Source: an uncultured Bacillota bacterium (GTDB taxonomy: Bacteria; Bacillota_I; Bacilli_A; Izemoplasmatales; UBA1188). From it: DNA of 37,510 bases. Under the pieces are notes generated by a model, which saw only the letters and a list, made by a program, of their open reading frames with translations, was not told the DNA's origin and did no database searches. This document shows, piece after piece, positions 20,601 through 29,640 of the stretch; the first letter of the stretch is position 1, and each line of letters begins with the position of its first letter. Made by a program: the position numbers and the translations under genes. Location: positions 1 to 37,510 of the forward strand of contig CALCVH010000023.1 of assembly GCA_937907585.1 (NCBI GenBank), in the 5' to 3' direction.

Positions 20601-21515
20601 AGTTTCTAAAGAAGTAGTTTCATACCAAATCCAACCATTCTTTGTGTATAAGCAATTGTAGTTAGTATCTACTGCTCCTGTAACGTGTCCTACATAAGTG
20701 ATTAAATCGCCTAATTCAAGTTGTGTAATGCCTTGTGCTGATAACCAAGCATTGATTTGAGCTAAAGTAGGCTCTGAAGTATTGCCGTCTAATTTACCAA
20801 GTGGTGTAAATTGAGAAGTCATTGTGGCTTTAATATCGGCAATATCTTCTTTGTTTTTCTTGTTGTCAATTTCCAAGTCATCATTTCTAACACTTAATAC
20901 ATTTAAGCCTGATTCAACACTTGTTGTAAATTGTTGTGGGTCATCATCAACTGCACTTGTAGTTCTTACATGAATATTAGTGCTTGATTTATCTTGCTTG
21001 TAAGTTTTAAGTGATTCAATATCTTCTTTAGCACGATTGATATCGGCTTGTAATTCATCGGCAGTAGAAGGCTCGTCGTGAATTTCTTGAGTATTACTTG
21101 CTTGGAATACTTCGTATTGATACAATGGGCTTTGTGCAAATGAAATAAGCTCGTTATCACTTATTACCAAATGGTTGATTTGGAATTTTTGAGTATTACC
21201 GAAATATAATGTCATTTGTTGTGGCATTTGTCTAGTAAGCAATACATACTCAATATTGTTTACCATTACATTATCTTTAACATAGCTAAATTCGTATAAT
21301 CTAGCGTCGTTAGTAATAACTGTATCACCATTTTCTTTAGTTTGAGTAAATGTCATAGATACAGTGTTTGATATGCTAGGAGATGTTTCATAAATGGCTT
21401 TAGGTATGTAAACATTCACAGAAATATTATTCCAAGAATATTGTACAAGATTACCACTAGAAATAACATCTTTGATAGTCATATCAGTATTAAGAAAAAT
21501 CTTATATGTTAGCAT
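17667..21515 (-). CDS. Baseplate/tail-fibre protein with BppU-like start, 1282 aa
   Basis: The start at ATG 21515 (MLTYKIFLNTDMTIKDVISS) has AAAGGAG 10 bases upstream. The first 140 residues have the beta-rich pattern of the BppU-like N-terminal domain that attaches fibres to the baseplate. A helical coil (about 150-230) and a long beta-rich shaft follow. Near the C terminus a module is duplicated (about residues 940-1030 and 1080-1170), each with a SLNLLN- or GLNKFN-type start, NGITYKVKDGVLTLNGTAT and GTYYFKS-type strands, typical of phage receptor-binding carbohydrate domains. It is probably the receptor-binding protein. It seems to have its own promoter (21558). Confidence 0.78.
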   Translation of the reverse strand: MLTYKIFLNTDMTIKDVISSGNLVQYSWNNISVNVYIPKAIYETSPSISNTVSMTFTQTKENGDTVITNDARLYEFSYVKDNVMVNNIEYVLLTRQMPQQMTLYFGNTQKFQINHLVISDNELISFAQSPLYQYEVFQASNTQEIHDEPSTADELQADINRAKEDIESLKTYKQDKSSTNIHVRTTSAVDDDPQQFTTSVESGLNVLSVRNDDLEIDNKKNKEDIADIKATMTSQFTPLGKLDGNTSEPTLAQINAWLSAQGITQLELGDLITYVGHVTGAVDTNYNCLYTKNGWIWYETTSLETASNTEMGIVKGNGNNTNSNEVIDIQNGEIQGIKVKDMNGTQRYLKGYINDLEDKQAKILDGTTSVPKATNSQNDGLGNNIQATYQTKTIGASKQYVKDYALAKMFNELNYINYDAIHTDIEHGFVGGNIQKTVSTIGDVKLFDAYYKTTAYEYELSQNNVFSISLPIMLNVSKTAKIKVVVKCDNNATDNNDTPFVIGTAESDNISFVANQVSKVDIQGSFTSLTQPITITPEKQLVVEVYIFNTDMQSFEINIYNTLSQPSTFTLTIPYQTIQIVEGGAIGQQYLHRVCNYNATATSTLGVGWVFDIDTELVNNTEHKFIARITDLSRPLEDKKYIRVASGGVEIPVIATFEEGEEQQPYFDEYFNKFLYFVDTNTSIIMFSAFYTNGQFIIVEPNDVDYAKTFDIDAIMNGVYPVGKAKADENGNNIATTYATKTELLNGNPKPLYHLGAYDSYVDNGDGTTTITRQTGYVDLGSLNWIYSPTNNFYTSDDALASYILKPSTNGSGAVITWACNTATPTYADNVYLGNNGVAVGVNGTVYFKNENTNSTTKPSGLLQYKLATSYQEKVITNQPLNTLDQNGSQWVRDEWEKGLNKFNNPYTYTNANANGVSITINKNSCMLNGTSTAGYYHELGSISLKAGTYSFKEYILSGSFSGTNISLDNIKFGLYDTNISGLALENREGTFTLTQDTTIDIVIWFGESGITFNSCSIGYMVVDGDHAYHYVPYNENKHITNGEATLLKEEYEKSLNLLNLPDVAETTKNGITYKVKDGVLTLNGTATATVNLVLCNVLVLTGTYYFKSFGATGTNSTYFTQIEQVTPLGTVLANSYDNKSVTITGRNMYIYYRLVVRQGETLSNVQFKDMITKGSTPTPIFYPYNGNIVHEKDLVKFRNELPLIKTFNGTYEQWLAQNISDSRVIKMKVILLLQEDDTPSYVDANCGYSNDAQDTQYLYYNYYSSQYRQVSATDNVIVYYI

Positions 21516-21557
21516 TCTTTGAATGACTCCTTTCTTGGAAGTTATCTTCCTAATAAT

Positions 21558-21586
21558 ATTATATAACAAGTAGATAAAAAAAAGGA
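21558..21586 (-). promoter_or_regulatory. Possible promoter of the tail-fibre gene
   Basis: TATAAT stands at 21558-21563 (minus strand), but no good -35 lies 17 bp upstream (TCCTTT). The predicted start at about 21551 falls at a hairpin GGAAG-ATAA-CTTCC, as with other promoters here, and a terminator lies just upstream. Support is moderate. Confidence 0.45.
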
Positions 21587-21610
21587 AATCGGCATAAAGC
21601 CTATTCCTTT
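21581..21610 (-). terminator. Terminator between the two large tail genes
   Basis: On the minus strand AAAGGAATAGGC-TTTAT-GCCGATTTCCTTT (imperfect, 7+3 bp) is followed by TTTTTATC. It overlaps the stop codon of the 1303-aa gene. Confidence 0.75.
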
Positions 21611-24600
21611 AATCTTGGTTGTTAATATTTGCATTAGGTTTACGATTAGGATGAGCATAAATTGAAGTATGTTGCTTTTGATAAGAAGTTAAACCTGTTA
21701 TATTTTTAGCAACAAGATATTGTGCGTTAATATATCCGTTAAATGTATTTATATCGTAAACAACTGCAATTGCTTTTACATTATCCCAGTTAATTTCTTC
21801 ACTGTATGTTGCAAGGCCTACACCGAAATCTATAATTGGGTTAAGACCTGCTGTATTACGAATATTTATTGTATTTGAAGATATAGCAATATATTTTTGA
21901 TTTACTCTAGCTTTAGAGAATTTGTTTACTTCTTCACTTAACAAGACAACTCTAAATTCAACAGGTGTGCCATTATCAGTTTCTTTAGGATTAAATATAG
22001 TAGAACTTACAATAAGTCTATCACTATTTGTAATAGCACTTAAACACATATTAAATTTTAGTGTTTCTCTACTATCTTTGTTAACATCTTGTGCTACATA
22101 AGATAACTTATATTCAATATCACTTTCCATTTTTGAATCATATTTTGGTAGTTGCTCTATTAAAGATAAGTTGTCATCGTTGTAGTTTTCATGAGATATA
22201 TTATAATTGCATAAGTCGATTTGAACGCTCTTAACTTTACCGAATCTATCAGTATATTTGTTAGGCTCTTTAATCTTATATGCGTTATCACTAATACCTG
22301 ACAATGCAACACCATTTATTACATTTAATGTAGGACTTAACCAACTTGCTTTTTTTACATCTCCACCTACTGCGGTGCTTGTTTCACTATCGCCTATATT
22401 ATAGTTATCTTCTGCAACAACACTTGATATAAATGTGTGTCCACTTGCAACATTGTTTACAGGCAACATAAATATTTGATTAGCTTCATCTTCATAAGAG
22501 AATGTTATTTTAGCATAATTAGGTCTTGCACTTTCTTCGCCTGTAATTATTCCAAGCACGTCTTTGAAATAGTCCCAATTATTCAAGTTAATTCCTTTGT
22601 ATCTACCATGTGATACTGCCGGATATTCAGTAGGTGGGTATTCTCCACTATCGACTGAATAAAATTCAACAAGCATTGGAATTATAATTTCTCTTGTTAC
22701 ACTAGATTGTTCGCTTATTTCATAGAATCTAGGCTCACTATCTATACCTACAATTTGAGATAATGCATTATGATCCATTGTGTAATCAACTTGTTGCTCA
22801 ATATGTTCAGGATAAATAAATGTAGTAGCACTAGCGACATAATATCTATCAGTGCCAATATTTACTAAATCGCCAGCTTTAATACGTTTGTCAAAAGTAG
22901 AGTTCCATTCACTGCGTGTAATTTGAGCATTTCCAGTTCTAATTAAATTACCATAACAATTTTCGCCATATTTTTGAGCGTCTAAATATTTGTCGCTTTG
23001 GTTAGTAAATTGAGCGTGTCTAGGTGTTGTTTCAGTATTGTTTTGATATAGATACTTTCTAATATCAGGTCTATAATAAGGCACACGCATATTATCTTTA
23101 GTTCTATACTTGATTCTAAATACGCAATTTGTAATAAATTCTTCGCTTGATAATTGCTTTAAGATATTCTTTATTGCATAAGGTTGAATATTGTTTCCTT
23201 CAGGTGCTTTGTATTGTAAGCCTTGAATTTCAGTTCCACCTAAATGGAAATAAATTGAGTTAGATTTAGCATGTAAGAATGATTGTGAATATGTAATTGG
23301 CAAACACTTGTAAATATTATGCTCATACACGAATTTAGTCATATCATACCAAATAGAAGTATTAGCGTGTGGCCCATATACAACTTGGAAAGACATTTCA
23401 AGAATTTCAAGAATTGGATATTTAGTCTTTAATACTGCGTTATCGGTAACAACAAGTTGACTTCCGTCATTGTCGTTAGGCTTTAAGTATTCTTCAATTA
23501 CGCTTCCATATTGGAATAGATTTGTTGTGTATGCATCTAATTCACAAATATAATCTTGAATATCTCTACTAGAGAATACAGAGTTTAGGTTATTAGAATT
23601 CTCTTTAATGTTAGCATTTCCATAAGGTCTAAATGTTAATTCTAGTCCACCGAATATATTGTAATCGGTATGTCTAACATCATCGAATTTAATAATAGGC
23701 TTTGCGTGAACGTATTTGCCTAATTCTTGTATCATTTCCCAACAATTCTTGTTAGTATAAATGCTTTCAATGATTTTAGTATTTGCTAAAGCTTGATAAT
23801 TGTCTCCATAAACGTTTAAATCATAACTGCCACTTACTGACTTAATTTTATTGAATAAGTCTAAAGCAGTTAAAGGCATTGAACTTTCAAAGAAATTTAC
23901 ATTAAGATTATCTTTACCTAAAACACTGAAAGAATATTCTTTAAAATAACTAGTTGCTTCCATAGGTGCATGAGTATCATAGAATGGGTGTCCTTCAGTA
24001 TCACTTTCAGTAAATGTTTTTCCTCCACCATAGTTAACAGTTACTTTACCGACCATTCTTTCAACTTCGTAAATATCATTGGTTTCTTTTCCGTTGCAGT
24101 CAGTAAACACAGGTTGGAATCTAAAACTATAAGTATGGTTAGGCTCAAGTTTAATTTCTTGAATCATACCACAAGCACGCATAAGTGCTTCCATATCGTT
24201 GTTATCAAATTCTTGCTTACAATAAGTATCATTGTTTTTACAAATCAAACCTACTGAAAATTTAAAGCCTTGTGCCTCCTCTTGCATAAGTTGCCCTGCA
24301 GGTTCATCATAATCGCTTATAAAATTGTATGCATTTAAATCACTAATACCATTTGTGCAGAATGTATAATCTCTATAATTACCATTGGCTACAATATCGT
24401 TAGATACATTTCCGTCAATTTCCCATAAGTTAACTACATCTCTTTCATAAGATGTTGTAGTGCCACCAAAGAATTTTGGCTGTTTACCTACTAAAGACCA
24501 ATCATTTTCATTTGCACTTAAATAACTTGATGGACTTGTTTTGCCGTGTCCGTATCTATCGTTAAATAATTTTCTTGGCATTTTAATAACAATTGGGTCA

Positions 24601-25520
24601 TATACTTTTTCTTTTTTTGTAACAATGTTATAATCTTTTAAAAAGAATTTGACATCAAGAATAGTGCTAAAGCTATCTACTGTCATTTCGTTTCCATGTA
24701 CGTCATTTTCATACATTTGGAAAATAGGACAATACATTTTGTAATAAGGCTCATTGTCTTTCATAACAATAGATTTAGAAATGTAAGAATCTTGATTTCC
24801 ACCTTTTACGAAAATAGCCCCGTCTTGATTTAATTCTTCAATTTGTGGTTGATTTATTCCGTCATCATAAACAACTGAATTTTTAATATCTTCGTATCCG
24901 TCAGTAGAAATCGGGTCTCTTAACATTAAAGTGCCTTGTTTAGTGAAAACTTGCTCTCTAGTAAAAATTGTCTTTTGTTTTTCAATATTTACTTCATAAG
25001 TAGTATAGAAAATAAAGCCACCTGATCTTCTAAATTCCCATTTATATTCTCCTTCAGATAATCGGCTATCTTTATGGAAATCACCTTCTCTACCGAAATA
25101 TTTAGTAATATTAGATAATAGACCTTGCTTAATGTTGTCGTAGGCAAGAGTAACATCTTCAAGTCGATAAGTCATAGAGAAGTTATCGCATGTGCGTTGT
25201 TGCAATTCAATAGCAGGATTTCCTAAAGACAATCTATGTGTATAATGAGTGCCACTAGACAAAACAGTTTTCTCAACATTGTCATTTCTAACAACCATTT
25301 CTATTGTTTCACTTTCATTTGTTTCAACAACAATGTTAAGTCTAGTAGAAGGTAAAACTGCATCTTTGTTAGAATCTATGTAAGATAATTCCATTGTGTC
25401 TATTTCGCCGTTAAGTGTTTCAGTATATGTAACAGGCATTAAAAGATTATGAATTTCATTACCGGTATGTGGTGCATTATCGGTATAAAAATATGCTTTA
25501 ATTTTATTAGTCTTACTCAT
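21609..25520 (-). CDS. Large tail hub/tip protein, 1303 aa
   Basis: The protein begins MSKTNKIKAYFYTDNAPHTG, and the next segment (VTYTETLNGEIDTMELSYID) resembles the start of the tail hub domain of Gram-positive phages, where a conserved beta fold is followed by large insertions. Most of the remaining sequence is beta-rich with many aromatic residues and no peptidase or lysozyme motif. The gene is followed directly by the fibre gene and preceded by a small membrane-active protein gene. A central tail tip role is likely by size and order; the tail type (short or long) cannot be settled because no tape-measure gene is present. Confidence 0.72.
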   Translation of the reverse strand: MSKTNKIKAYFYTDNAPHTGNEIHNLLMPVTYTETLNGEIDTMELSYIDSNKDAVLPSTRLNIVVETNESETIEMVVRNDNVEKTVLSSGTHYTHRLSLGNPAIELQQRTCDNFSMTYRLEDVTLAYDNIKQGLLSNITKYFGREGDFHKDSRLSEGEYKWEFRRSGGFIFYTTYEVNIEKQKTIFTREQVFTKQGTLMLRDPISTDGYEDIKNSVVYDDGINQPQIEELNQDGAIFVKGGNQDSYISKSIVMKDNEPYYKMYCPIFQMYENDVHGNEMTVDSFSTILDVKFFLKDYNIVTKKEKVYDPIVIKMPRKLFNDRYGHGKTSPSSYLSANENDWSLVGKQPKFFGGTTTSYERDVVNLWEIDGNVSNDIVANGNYRDYTFCTNGISDLNAYNFISDYDEPAGQLMQEEAQGFKFSVGLICKNNDTYCKQEFDNNDMEALMRACGMIQEIKLEPNHTYSFRFQPVFTDCNGKETNDIYEVERMVGKVTVNYGGGKTFTESDTEGHPFYDTHAPMEATSYFKEYSFSVLGKDNLNVNFFESSMPLTALDLFNKIKSVSGSYDLNVYGDNYQALANTKIIESIYTNKNCWEMIQELGKYVHAKPIIKFDDVRHTDYNIFGGLELTFRPYGNANIKENSNNLNSVFSSRDIQDYICELDAYTTNLFQYGSVIEEYLKPNDNDGSQLVVTDNAVLKTKYPILEILEMSFQVVYGPHANTSIWYDMTKFVYEHNIYKCLPITYSQSFLHAKSNSIYFHLGGTEIQGLQYKAPEGNNIQPYAIKNILKQLSSEEFITNCVFRIKYRTKDNMRVPYYRPDIRKYLYQNNTETTPRHAQFTNQSDKYLDAQKYGENCYGNLIRTGNAQITRSEWNSTFDKRIKAGDLVNIGTDRYYVASATTFIYPEHIEQQVDYTMDHNALSQIVGIDSEPRFYEISEQSSVTREIIIPMLVEFYSVDSGEYPPTEYPAVSHGRYKGINLNNWDYFKDVLGIITGEESARPNYAKITFSYEDEANQIFMLPVNNVASGHTFISSVVAEDNYNIGDSETSTAVGGDVKKASWLSPTLNVINGVALSGISDNAYKIKEPNKYTDRFGKVKSVQIDLCNYNISHENYNDDNLSLIEQLPKYDSKMESDIEYKLSYVAQDVNKDSRETLKFNMCLSAITNSDRLIVSSTIFNPKETDNGTPVEFRVVLLSEEVNKFSKARVNQKYIAISSNTINIRNTAGLNPIIDFGVGLATYSEEINWDNVKAIAVVYDINTFNGYINAQYLVAKNITGLTSYQKQHTSIYAHPNRKPNANINNQD

Positions 25521-25521
25521 A

Positions 25522-26019
25522 TTATCTTAACCTAGTCCTTCCGTCAGTTAAATCAATACCACTTCTAGCTTTAGCATAGTTTACACTTTGAGTTTGCCTA
25601 AATTCTTGAACGGCTTGATTTATATTTCTTTGCTCGTATTTCATAGCATTACTTACTAAACTTGTTGTTAATTGAAGTGCGCCAAGTGCCGGATTTATTG
25701 CAAACCCTACAATAGTGTTAACGGAAGTAGATATTACATCGCTAACGATTTCTTGCTTACGTTGAACTTCGGCTTGGAAATTGCTATCGCCTGTATATGC
25801 ACTAATATTGCCGATAATAAAATTAGGTGCAGTTCTTGTTGCAAAATTTACGGCAGTCTTTATTGCAATTCTTTTGGCACTATTCATTTTTCTTGTCTTT
25901 TCTTCTTCACTATCTTCATTAGCTTTTTTTTCGGCAGCGGATTTACCCCTACCACCACCAATTCCTTTACCGATTACAGTAATTGTAACGGCTTGTTTAG
26001 TTTGTTTGTATAACGCCAT
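25522..26019 (-). CDS. Small hydrophobic tail or ejection protein, 165 aa
   Basis: The N terminus is a basic, glycine-rich segment (IGKGIGGGRGKSAAEKKA). Residues about 50-130 are amphipathic to hydrophobic helices (AIKTAVNFATRTAPNFIIGN; VISTSVNTIVGFAINPALGA), the character of internal or ejected virion proteins that insert in membranes. The C terminus is polar. It lies between a tail protein gene and the hub gene. It might partly replace a tape measure in a short-tailed virion; this is inference. Confidence 0.62.
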   Translation of the reverse strand: MALYKQTKQAVTITVIGKGIGGGRGKSAAEKKANEDSEEEKTRKMNSAKRIAIKTAVNFATRTAPNFIIGNISAYTGDSNFQAEVQRKQEIVSDVISTSVNTIVGFAINPALGALQLTTSLVSNAMKYEQRNINQAVQEFRQTQSVNYAKARSGIDLTDGRTRLR

Positions 26020-26030
26020 ATTACCGCCCC

Positions 26031-27053
26031 CTATTCAACTAAATTGGGTCTTAATTGTAATGTTATTGTTCTCTTAACAAACTCGCTATTTACAATATCT
26101 TCATCGAAAGAAGTTAAGATAAATGTATATACATAATTCTTATTTCCCCTTACTTCATAGATATTGACTGCTAAATTATCATTCAATACTACTTCGGACT
26201 TAATATCTACACCATTTTCATAACAATGACTAGCCAATGTCATTTTAGCAGTATTGATAATTTGCTTAATAATTGTATCTTCATCTACGAAATCGTATGA
26301 TTCAAATACAAATACACTTGAACCTGATGTTAGAATTTGACCGATAGACTTGTTGTAAATAGTAGCAGGTCTTGTTTGGAAAGTAACATTAGATTTAATA
26401 GCGTTAAATAATAAAGGCTCGGTTTTAGTAGTATGGTTGTCATCTGTATAAGGCCACGTTTCAATTTCGTTGCCTAAACCTATTCTATAATCAACGCCAC
26501 TACCATAAGCAATAGCGTTTAAAATTGCGCCTAATTTAACGTCTACTTGATAGATTGCAATTTTACCTAAAGCACTTGGAAAACTATCTCCTAGCGTTTC
26601 TAAAGTGCCAAAATCAACGAAATACTTGTATTTCTTTCCGTTAACATCTTCAAACAAGTCATAATTGCATCTTCTAGTTTCATGCAAGTATTGAATATAT
26701 GTATCTAAAACACTAGCTTTAGTTTCTTGTAAAGCGAATGTTAAACGGATAGTGCTTGATAAGATTTCAAAATTCTTGCTAAAAGAAGTTTCACGATTAT
26801 ATTGTTCTACAAGACAAGTTCCAAAATTTCCGTTTGCAATAATACGTTTCATATCTTCTTCAGTCATATCTTGATAACTGTCATATCCGTTTAAATTAGC
26901 GTCAAACTTAAATGCGTAGAATTTAACATTTAAAAATGTATCTATATCTATTGGCTTGTTTTTATCCATAACAATTTTGAAAGAATTATCTTCCCAAATG
27001 TTCCTAATAATGTGGCATAGATCTAAATTTGTAAAAATTGGATTATATTCCAT
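26031..27053 (-). CDS. Virion structural protein, 340 aa
   Basis: ATG 27053 (MEYNPIFTNLDLCHIIRNIW) is chosen because AAAGGTGG lies 7 bases upstream; an earlier in-frame start would overlap the upstream gene by more than 110 bases. The protein is a mixture of strands and helices with no known motif. Its position between connector-type genes and the hub suggests a tail tube, completion or nozzle component. Its TTATTGT-free, well-coded frame and tight spacing support it as real. Confidence 0.68.
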   Translation of the reverse strand: MEYNPIFTNLDLCHIIRNIWEDNSFKIVMDKNKPIDIDTFLNVKFYAFKFDANLNGYDSYQDMTEEDMKRIIANGNFGTCLVEQYNRETSFSKNFEILSSTIRLTFALQETKASVLDTYIQYLHETRRCNYDLFEDVNGKKYKYFVDFGTLETLGDSFPSALGKIAIYQVDVKLGAILNAIAYGSGVDYRIGLGNEIETWPYTDDNHTTKTEPLLFNAIKSNVTFQTRPATIYNKSIGQILTSGSSVFVFESYDFVDEDTIIKQIINTAKMTLASHCYENGVDIKSEVVLNDNLAVNIYEVRGNKNYVYTFILTSFDEDIVNSEFVKRTITLQLRPNLVE

Positions 27054-27681
27054 TGTAGCCCACCTTTCTTTCCCACTCTCTGCATAGAGTAGAATAACCT
27101 TTTCTTTGACCGCTAGACATACTTGTGAAAAACATATCTCTATTGTTTTTGCCACGAAGTCCTAAACTTGCCTGTGCTTTGGCAAAATCTCTATTAAAAT
27201 AGATATTCTCAACAATATTGTCTAATAATGCTTTCTTTTGTCTAGGTGTCATTGACTTTACTTCTTCAAGATTATTTATTCTCAAGTATAATTTACCTTT
27301 ATCTTTATTTTTAGAATCAAACTTTAATTGTGAATTTAAAGCACTTGCTAATTCTTGAGAATGATTAGCATAACTTTGAATAAGTGTCTTATTTGCTTGT
27401 AAATTGCTTAAAACTGCATTGTAAGAAGTTTCTATATCATAATTCACATCAACTTGAATGTGTGAATTTCCACGCACTACTGCTTTAACGTTAGAATCAT
27501 AACTTAATAAAGCAGTAATACATAAATTTGCTAAAATTGACATAATATTAAAAGCGTTAAGCTCATCTACTTTAATATCATCGCTTTTAGCAACTTTTCT
27601 TTCTTTTGTAATAGTGCCGAATAACTCATTCATGACACCACTTTTAACAAGTTGTGATAATGTGTATTTTGCTTTATACAA
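27043..27681 (-). CDS. Head-tail or tail structural protein, 212 aa
   Basis: The protein is mostly helical (LVKSGVMNELFGTITKERKV; NIMSILANLCITALLSYDSN) with a basic C terminus (MSSGQRKGYSTLCREWERKV). It overlaps the upstream gene by 8 bases and the downstream one by 11, so the three are co-translated. By order it could be a tail completion or joining protein. No family recognised. Confidence 0.66.
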   Translation of the reverse strand: MYKAKYTLSQLVKSGVMNELFGTITKERKVAKSDDIKVDELNAFNIMSILANLCITALLSYDSNVKAVVRGNSHIQVDVNYDIETSYNAVLSNLQANKTLIQSYANHSQELASALNSQLKFDSKNKDKGKLYLRINNLEEVKSMTPRQKKALLDNIVENIYFNRDFAKAQASLGLRGKNNRDMFFTSMSSGQRKGYSTLCREWERKVGYNGI

Positions 27682-28330
27682 TTCTCATCAACTCACTTCT
27701 ATATGTTTTACTTAACATAGGCTTATATTTCTTGCTAATAGATATGTCGCCCACTTGATAAATCTTATTATCAATTACTAAATAATCATCTTTTTCAATA
27801 GGTATATTTTCAACGTCCCAACGAATATTCATTGTTTCAACCTTGATAGTAGCGCCTTTTGTAAGTTGTGTATTTGATATGTCAGTGTCATTTTCTTCTA
27901 TATAGTCAAAATCTTGAACATAGAAAAATTTATCCATTTGCAATTCTTCTGGAAAAGTATAAGCATTTTTTGCAACATCATATATATTTCTTTCACTAGA
28001 TTCAAATGTAGCACTATTCTCTTCTAAAGTTTCGCCGTTAACAATGCTTGCTAATTTATAGAATTTATTGTCAACTGGATTATAAAATGTTGAATTTACA
28101 TAATTTAAAATTAAACACTTGTTATTTTCATAAAGGCTTATGCCTTGATTCCATTCAACTTGTGTCATATTATTATGCAAGTCATATACACCATAACATG
28201 TGCCTAGTATCATTACACATACATAGTCTAATTCTAAAGGCAAACCATAAGTATTTAATACTTGTGTATATCTTTTGTATAATTGCGCTTTTGGTTTGTG
28301 ATTATATGTTTTTGTTGGTTTTAAAAACAT
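27674..28330 (-). CDS. Head-tail joining or tail protein, 218 aa
   Basis: ATG 28330 (MFLKPTKTYNHKPKAQLYKR) has AAAGGAG 8 bases upstream; the in-frame GTG at 28339 is weaker. The C-terminal part (IRWDVENIPIEKDDYLVIDN then KIYQVGDISISKKYKPMLSK) resembles the end of small head-tail stopper proteins, in which a final beta hairpin reports on tube binding. That assignment is by pattern and gene order only. Confidence 0.66.
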   Translation of the reverse strand: MFLKPTKTYNHKPKAQLYKRYTQVLNTYGLPLELDYVCVMILGTCYGVYDLHNNMTQVEWNQGISLYENNKCLILNYVNSTFYNPVDNKFYKLASIVNGETLEENSATFESSERNIYDVAKNAYTFPEELQMDKFFYVQDFDYIEENDTDISNTQLTKGATIKVETMNIRWDVENIPIEKDDYLVIDNKIYQVGDISISKKYKPMLSKTYRSELMRIV

Positions 28331-28332
28331 AA

Positions 28333-28899
28333 TTACCACTCCTTTCCAATGCCGTCTACATAAAATCTGTATTTACCTGCAAAATCTAAACCAAGTGGGT
28401 GCATAACTGCTTTCATCTCGGCTGGATAATCTCTTTCTTCATAACGTAATGATCTAATATCAGTAGTAGCACCACTGTCTAAATCAAAACCACTCACTTG
28501 TGAAACATCTCCATTATTGCATAAGTATTCGCCTAGCATTACCATAATTTCAATGATTTGTTGTCTATATTCATATAAATTCCCCATTGTAACAATTCCT
28601 TTAACTGCAATTAAGTATTTAATAGCAATAGGACTATTCATATAACAATGCTTGTATGCATATAAATAGAACTTTTGACTAACTCTTTTTAAAAAGCCGT
28701 CTAAATCATCAATTCCACGTGCCTTTAAATCGGCTCTAATATTTATTCCACGATTCTTAAATGCTTGCTCCAAAATTTCATATTGATGTGTCTTTCCATT
28801 GTAATACAACTCGGTATCGTTGTAAGGAAAGTGCATTTCTTCTAATTCTAAATTTTCAAGCTCAACTTCTGTATATGTTGGTGCTGTATAAAATGTCAT
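28333..28899 (-). CDS. Probable head-tail connector/adaptor, 188 aa
   Basis: The protein is largely helical, with a FLKRVSQKFYLYAYKHC segment and hydrophobic helices (AIKYLIAVKGIVTMGNLYEY; QQIIEIMVMLGEYLC), and it sits two genes after the capsid gene. Adaptor proteins that extend the portal have this size, helical content and place. No conserved motif confirms it. AGGAGATGAAATT precedes the ATG. Confidence 0.62.
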   Translation of the reverse strand: MTFYTAPTYTEVELENLELEEMHFPYNDTELYYNGKTHQYEILEQAFKNRGINIRADLKARGIDDLDGFLKRVSQKFYLYAYKHCYMNSPIAIKYLIAVKGIVTMGNLYEYRQQIIEIMVMLGEYLCNNGDVSQVSGFDLDSGATTDIRSLRYEERDYPAEMKAVMHPLGLDFAGKYRFYVDGIGKEW

Positions 28900-28910
28900 A
28901 ATTTCATCTC

Positions 28911-29435
28911 CTACTCTTTAAAGTATTTACTAGCATACTCACTAAAACTTTCTTGAGTCTTACCAGTATTCATATCTTCTTGACGTTCGTTAGCTCTGTC
29001 AGTTCTTAACTTTTGATATTCAGGATTCTTTCTATCTAATTGTTGGTCAAAACCAAAAGCATAAGTTCCAGCTCTACCACTACCTGTAATACCACGACCA
29101 GCATTTCCTGTATATGCAAATTTACCACTTTCATCTCTTAATTGTGGATTGATTTTGTTTAATTCTTCTCTTGAAATCTTATCGGCTTTGGCAATATTTA
29201 ATTCGCCTGTATCTTTATCAAATACATTTTGCTTAACAAGTTCTTGGTTTTGCTTAACATTCATATTTAATGTTCCTTGAACTACGCCCATTGTTGAATA
29301 AGGCCCATGTTGTGGCCATCTATTTACGGTAGGCATTAAGACAGTTCCTTTTTTAACATTATCATTAGCCATATAAATGTATTCTTTTTCGCTTAATTTA
29401 CCTAAACCAAATCTTACTTTAACTAATTTAGCCAT
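28911..29435 (-). CDS. Virion protein of unknown role, 174 aa
   Basis: ATG 29435 (MAKLVKVRFGLGKLSEKEYI) is preferred over an earlier in-frame start because AAAGGACG lies about 9 bases before it and a promoter start falls near 29451. The N-terminal 40 residues form a small beta domain (KEYIYMANDNVKKGTVLMPT) like those of phage capsid-associated or regulatory proteins. The rest is polar and glycine-rich (YTGNAGRGITGSGRAGTYAF), suggesting a flexible virion part. It opens the connector-tail operon. Confidence 0.64.
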   Translation of the reverse strand: MAKLVKVRFGLGKLSEKEYIYMANDNVKKGTVLMPTVNRWPQHGPYSTMGVVQGTLNMNVKQNQELVKQNVFDKDTGELNIAKADKISREELNKINPQLRDESGKFAYTGNAGRGITGSGRAGTYAFGFDQQLDRKNPEYQKLRTDRANERQEDMNTGKTQESFSEYASKYFKE

Positions 29436-29457
29436 GCTTTCACGTCCTTTCAAGTAT

Positions 29458-29486
29458 ATTATATTATAAACATACTCTTTTCCCAA
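29458..29486 (-). promoter_or_regulatory. Promoter of the connector-tail operon
   Basis: On the minus strand TTGGGA, 17 bp, TATAAT. The predicted start near 29451 leaves a 15-nt leader to the ATG at 29435. Confidence 0.6.
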
Positions 29487-29501
29487 ATTTGCGTGAAATT
29501 G

Positions 29502-29530
29502 TTGTATTGCTTTAACTTATGTGTTATACT
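29502..29530 (+). promoter_or_regulatory. Plus-strand promoter antisense to late transcription
   Basis: TTGTAT, 17 bp, TATACT, with TGT directly before the -10 (extended -10). Start expected near 29537. Confidence 0.6.
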
Positions 29531-29536
29531 TAACTA

Positions 29537-29620
29537 TGTAGATATTATAAACCTTCTAATAGATTTGTATTTATCAAACATAATTATCTCTCGCATGGCA
29601 CTTATTAAAGTGCCTTTTTT
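29537..29620 (+). ncRNA. Putative small plus-strand RNA, about 85 nt
   Basis: No reading frame follows the promoter at 29502, but a strong terminator (GGCACTT-ATTA-AAGTGCC plus T6) closes the unit after about 80 nt. The body is AT-rich and shows no clear fold apart from the terminator. It would be antisense to any read-through from the capsid operon. The word TTTGTATTTAT also occurs (as TTGTATTTAT) shortly before the terminator of the tRNA-like RNA. Confidence 0.5.
29597..29620 (+). terminator. Terminator on the plus strand
   Basis: GGCACTT-ATTA-AAGTGCC is followed by TTTTTTATTT. The T run is on the plus side only, so it acts against the direction of all protein genes. Confidence 0.85.
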
Positions 29621-29640
29621 ATTTATATGCCTTTATTTTA

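Noticed and set aside
25672..26077. Plus-strand open frames opposite the 165-aa virion protein
   Set aside because: No ribosome binding site; codon use is that of an antisense shadow of a well-supported gene.
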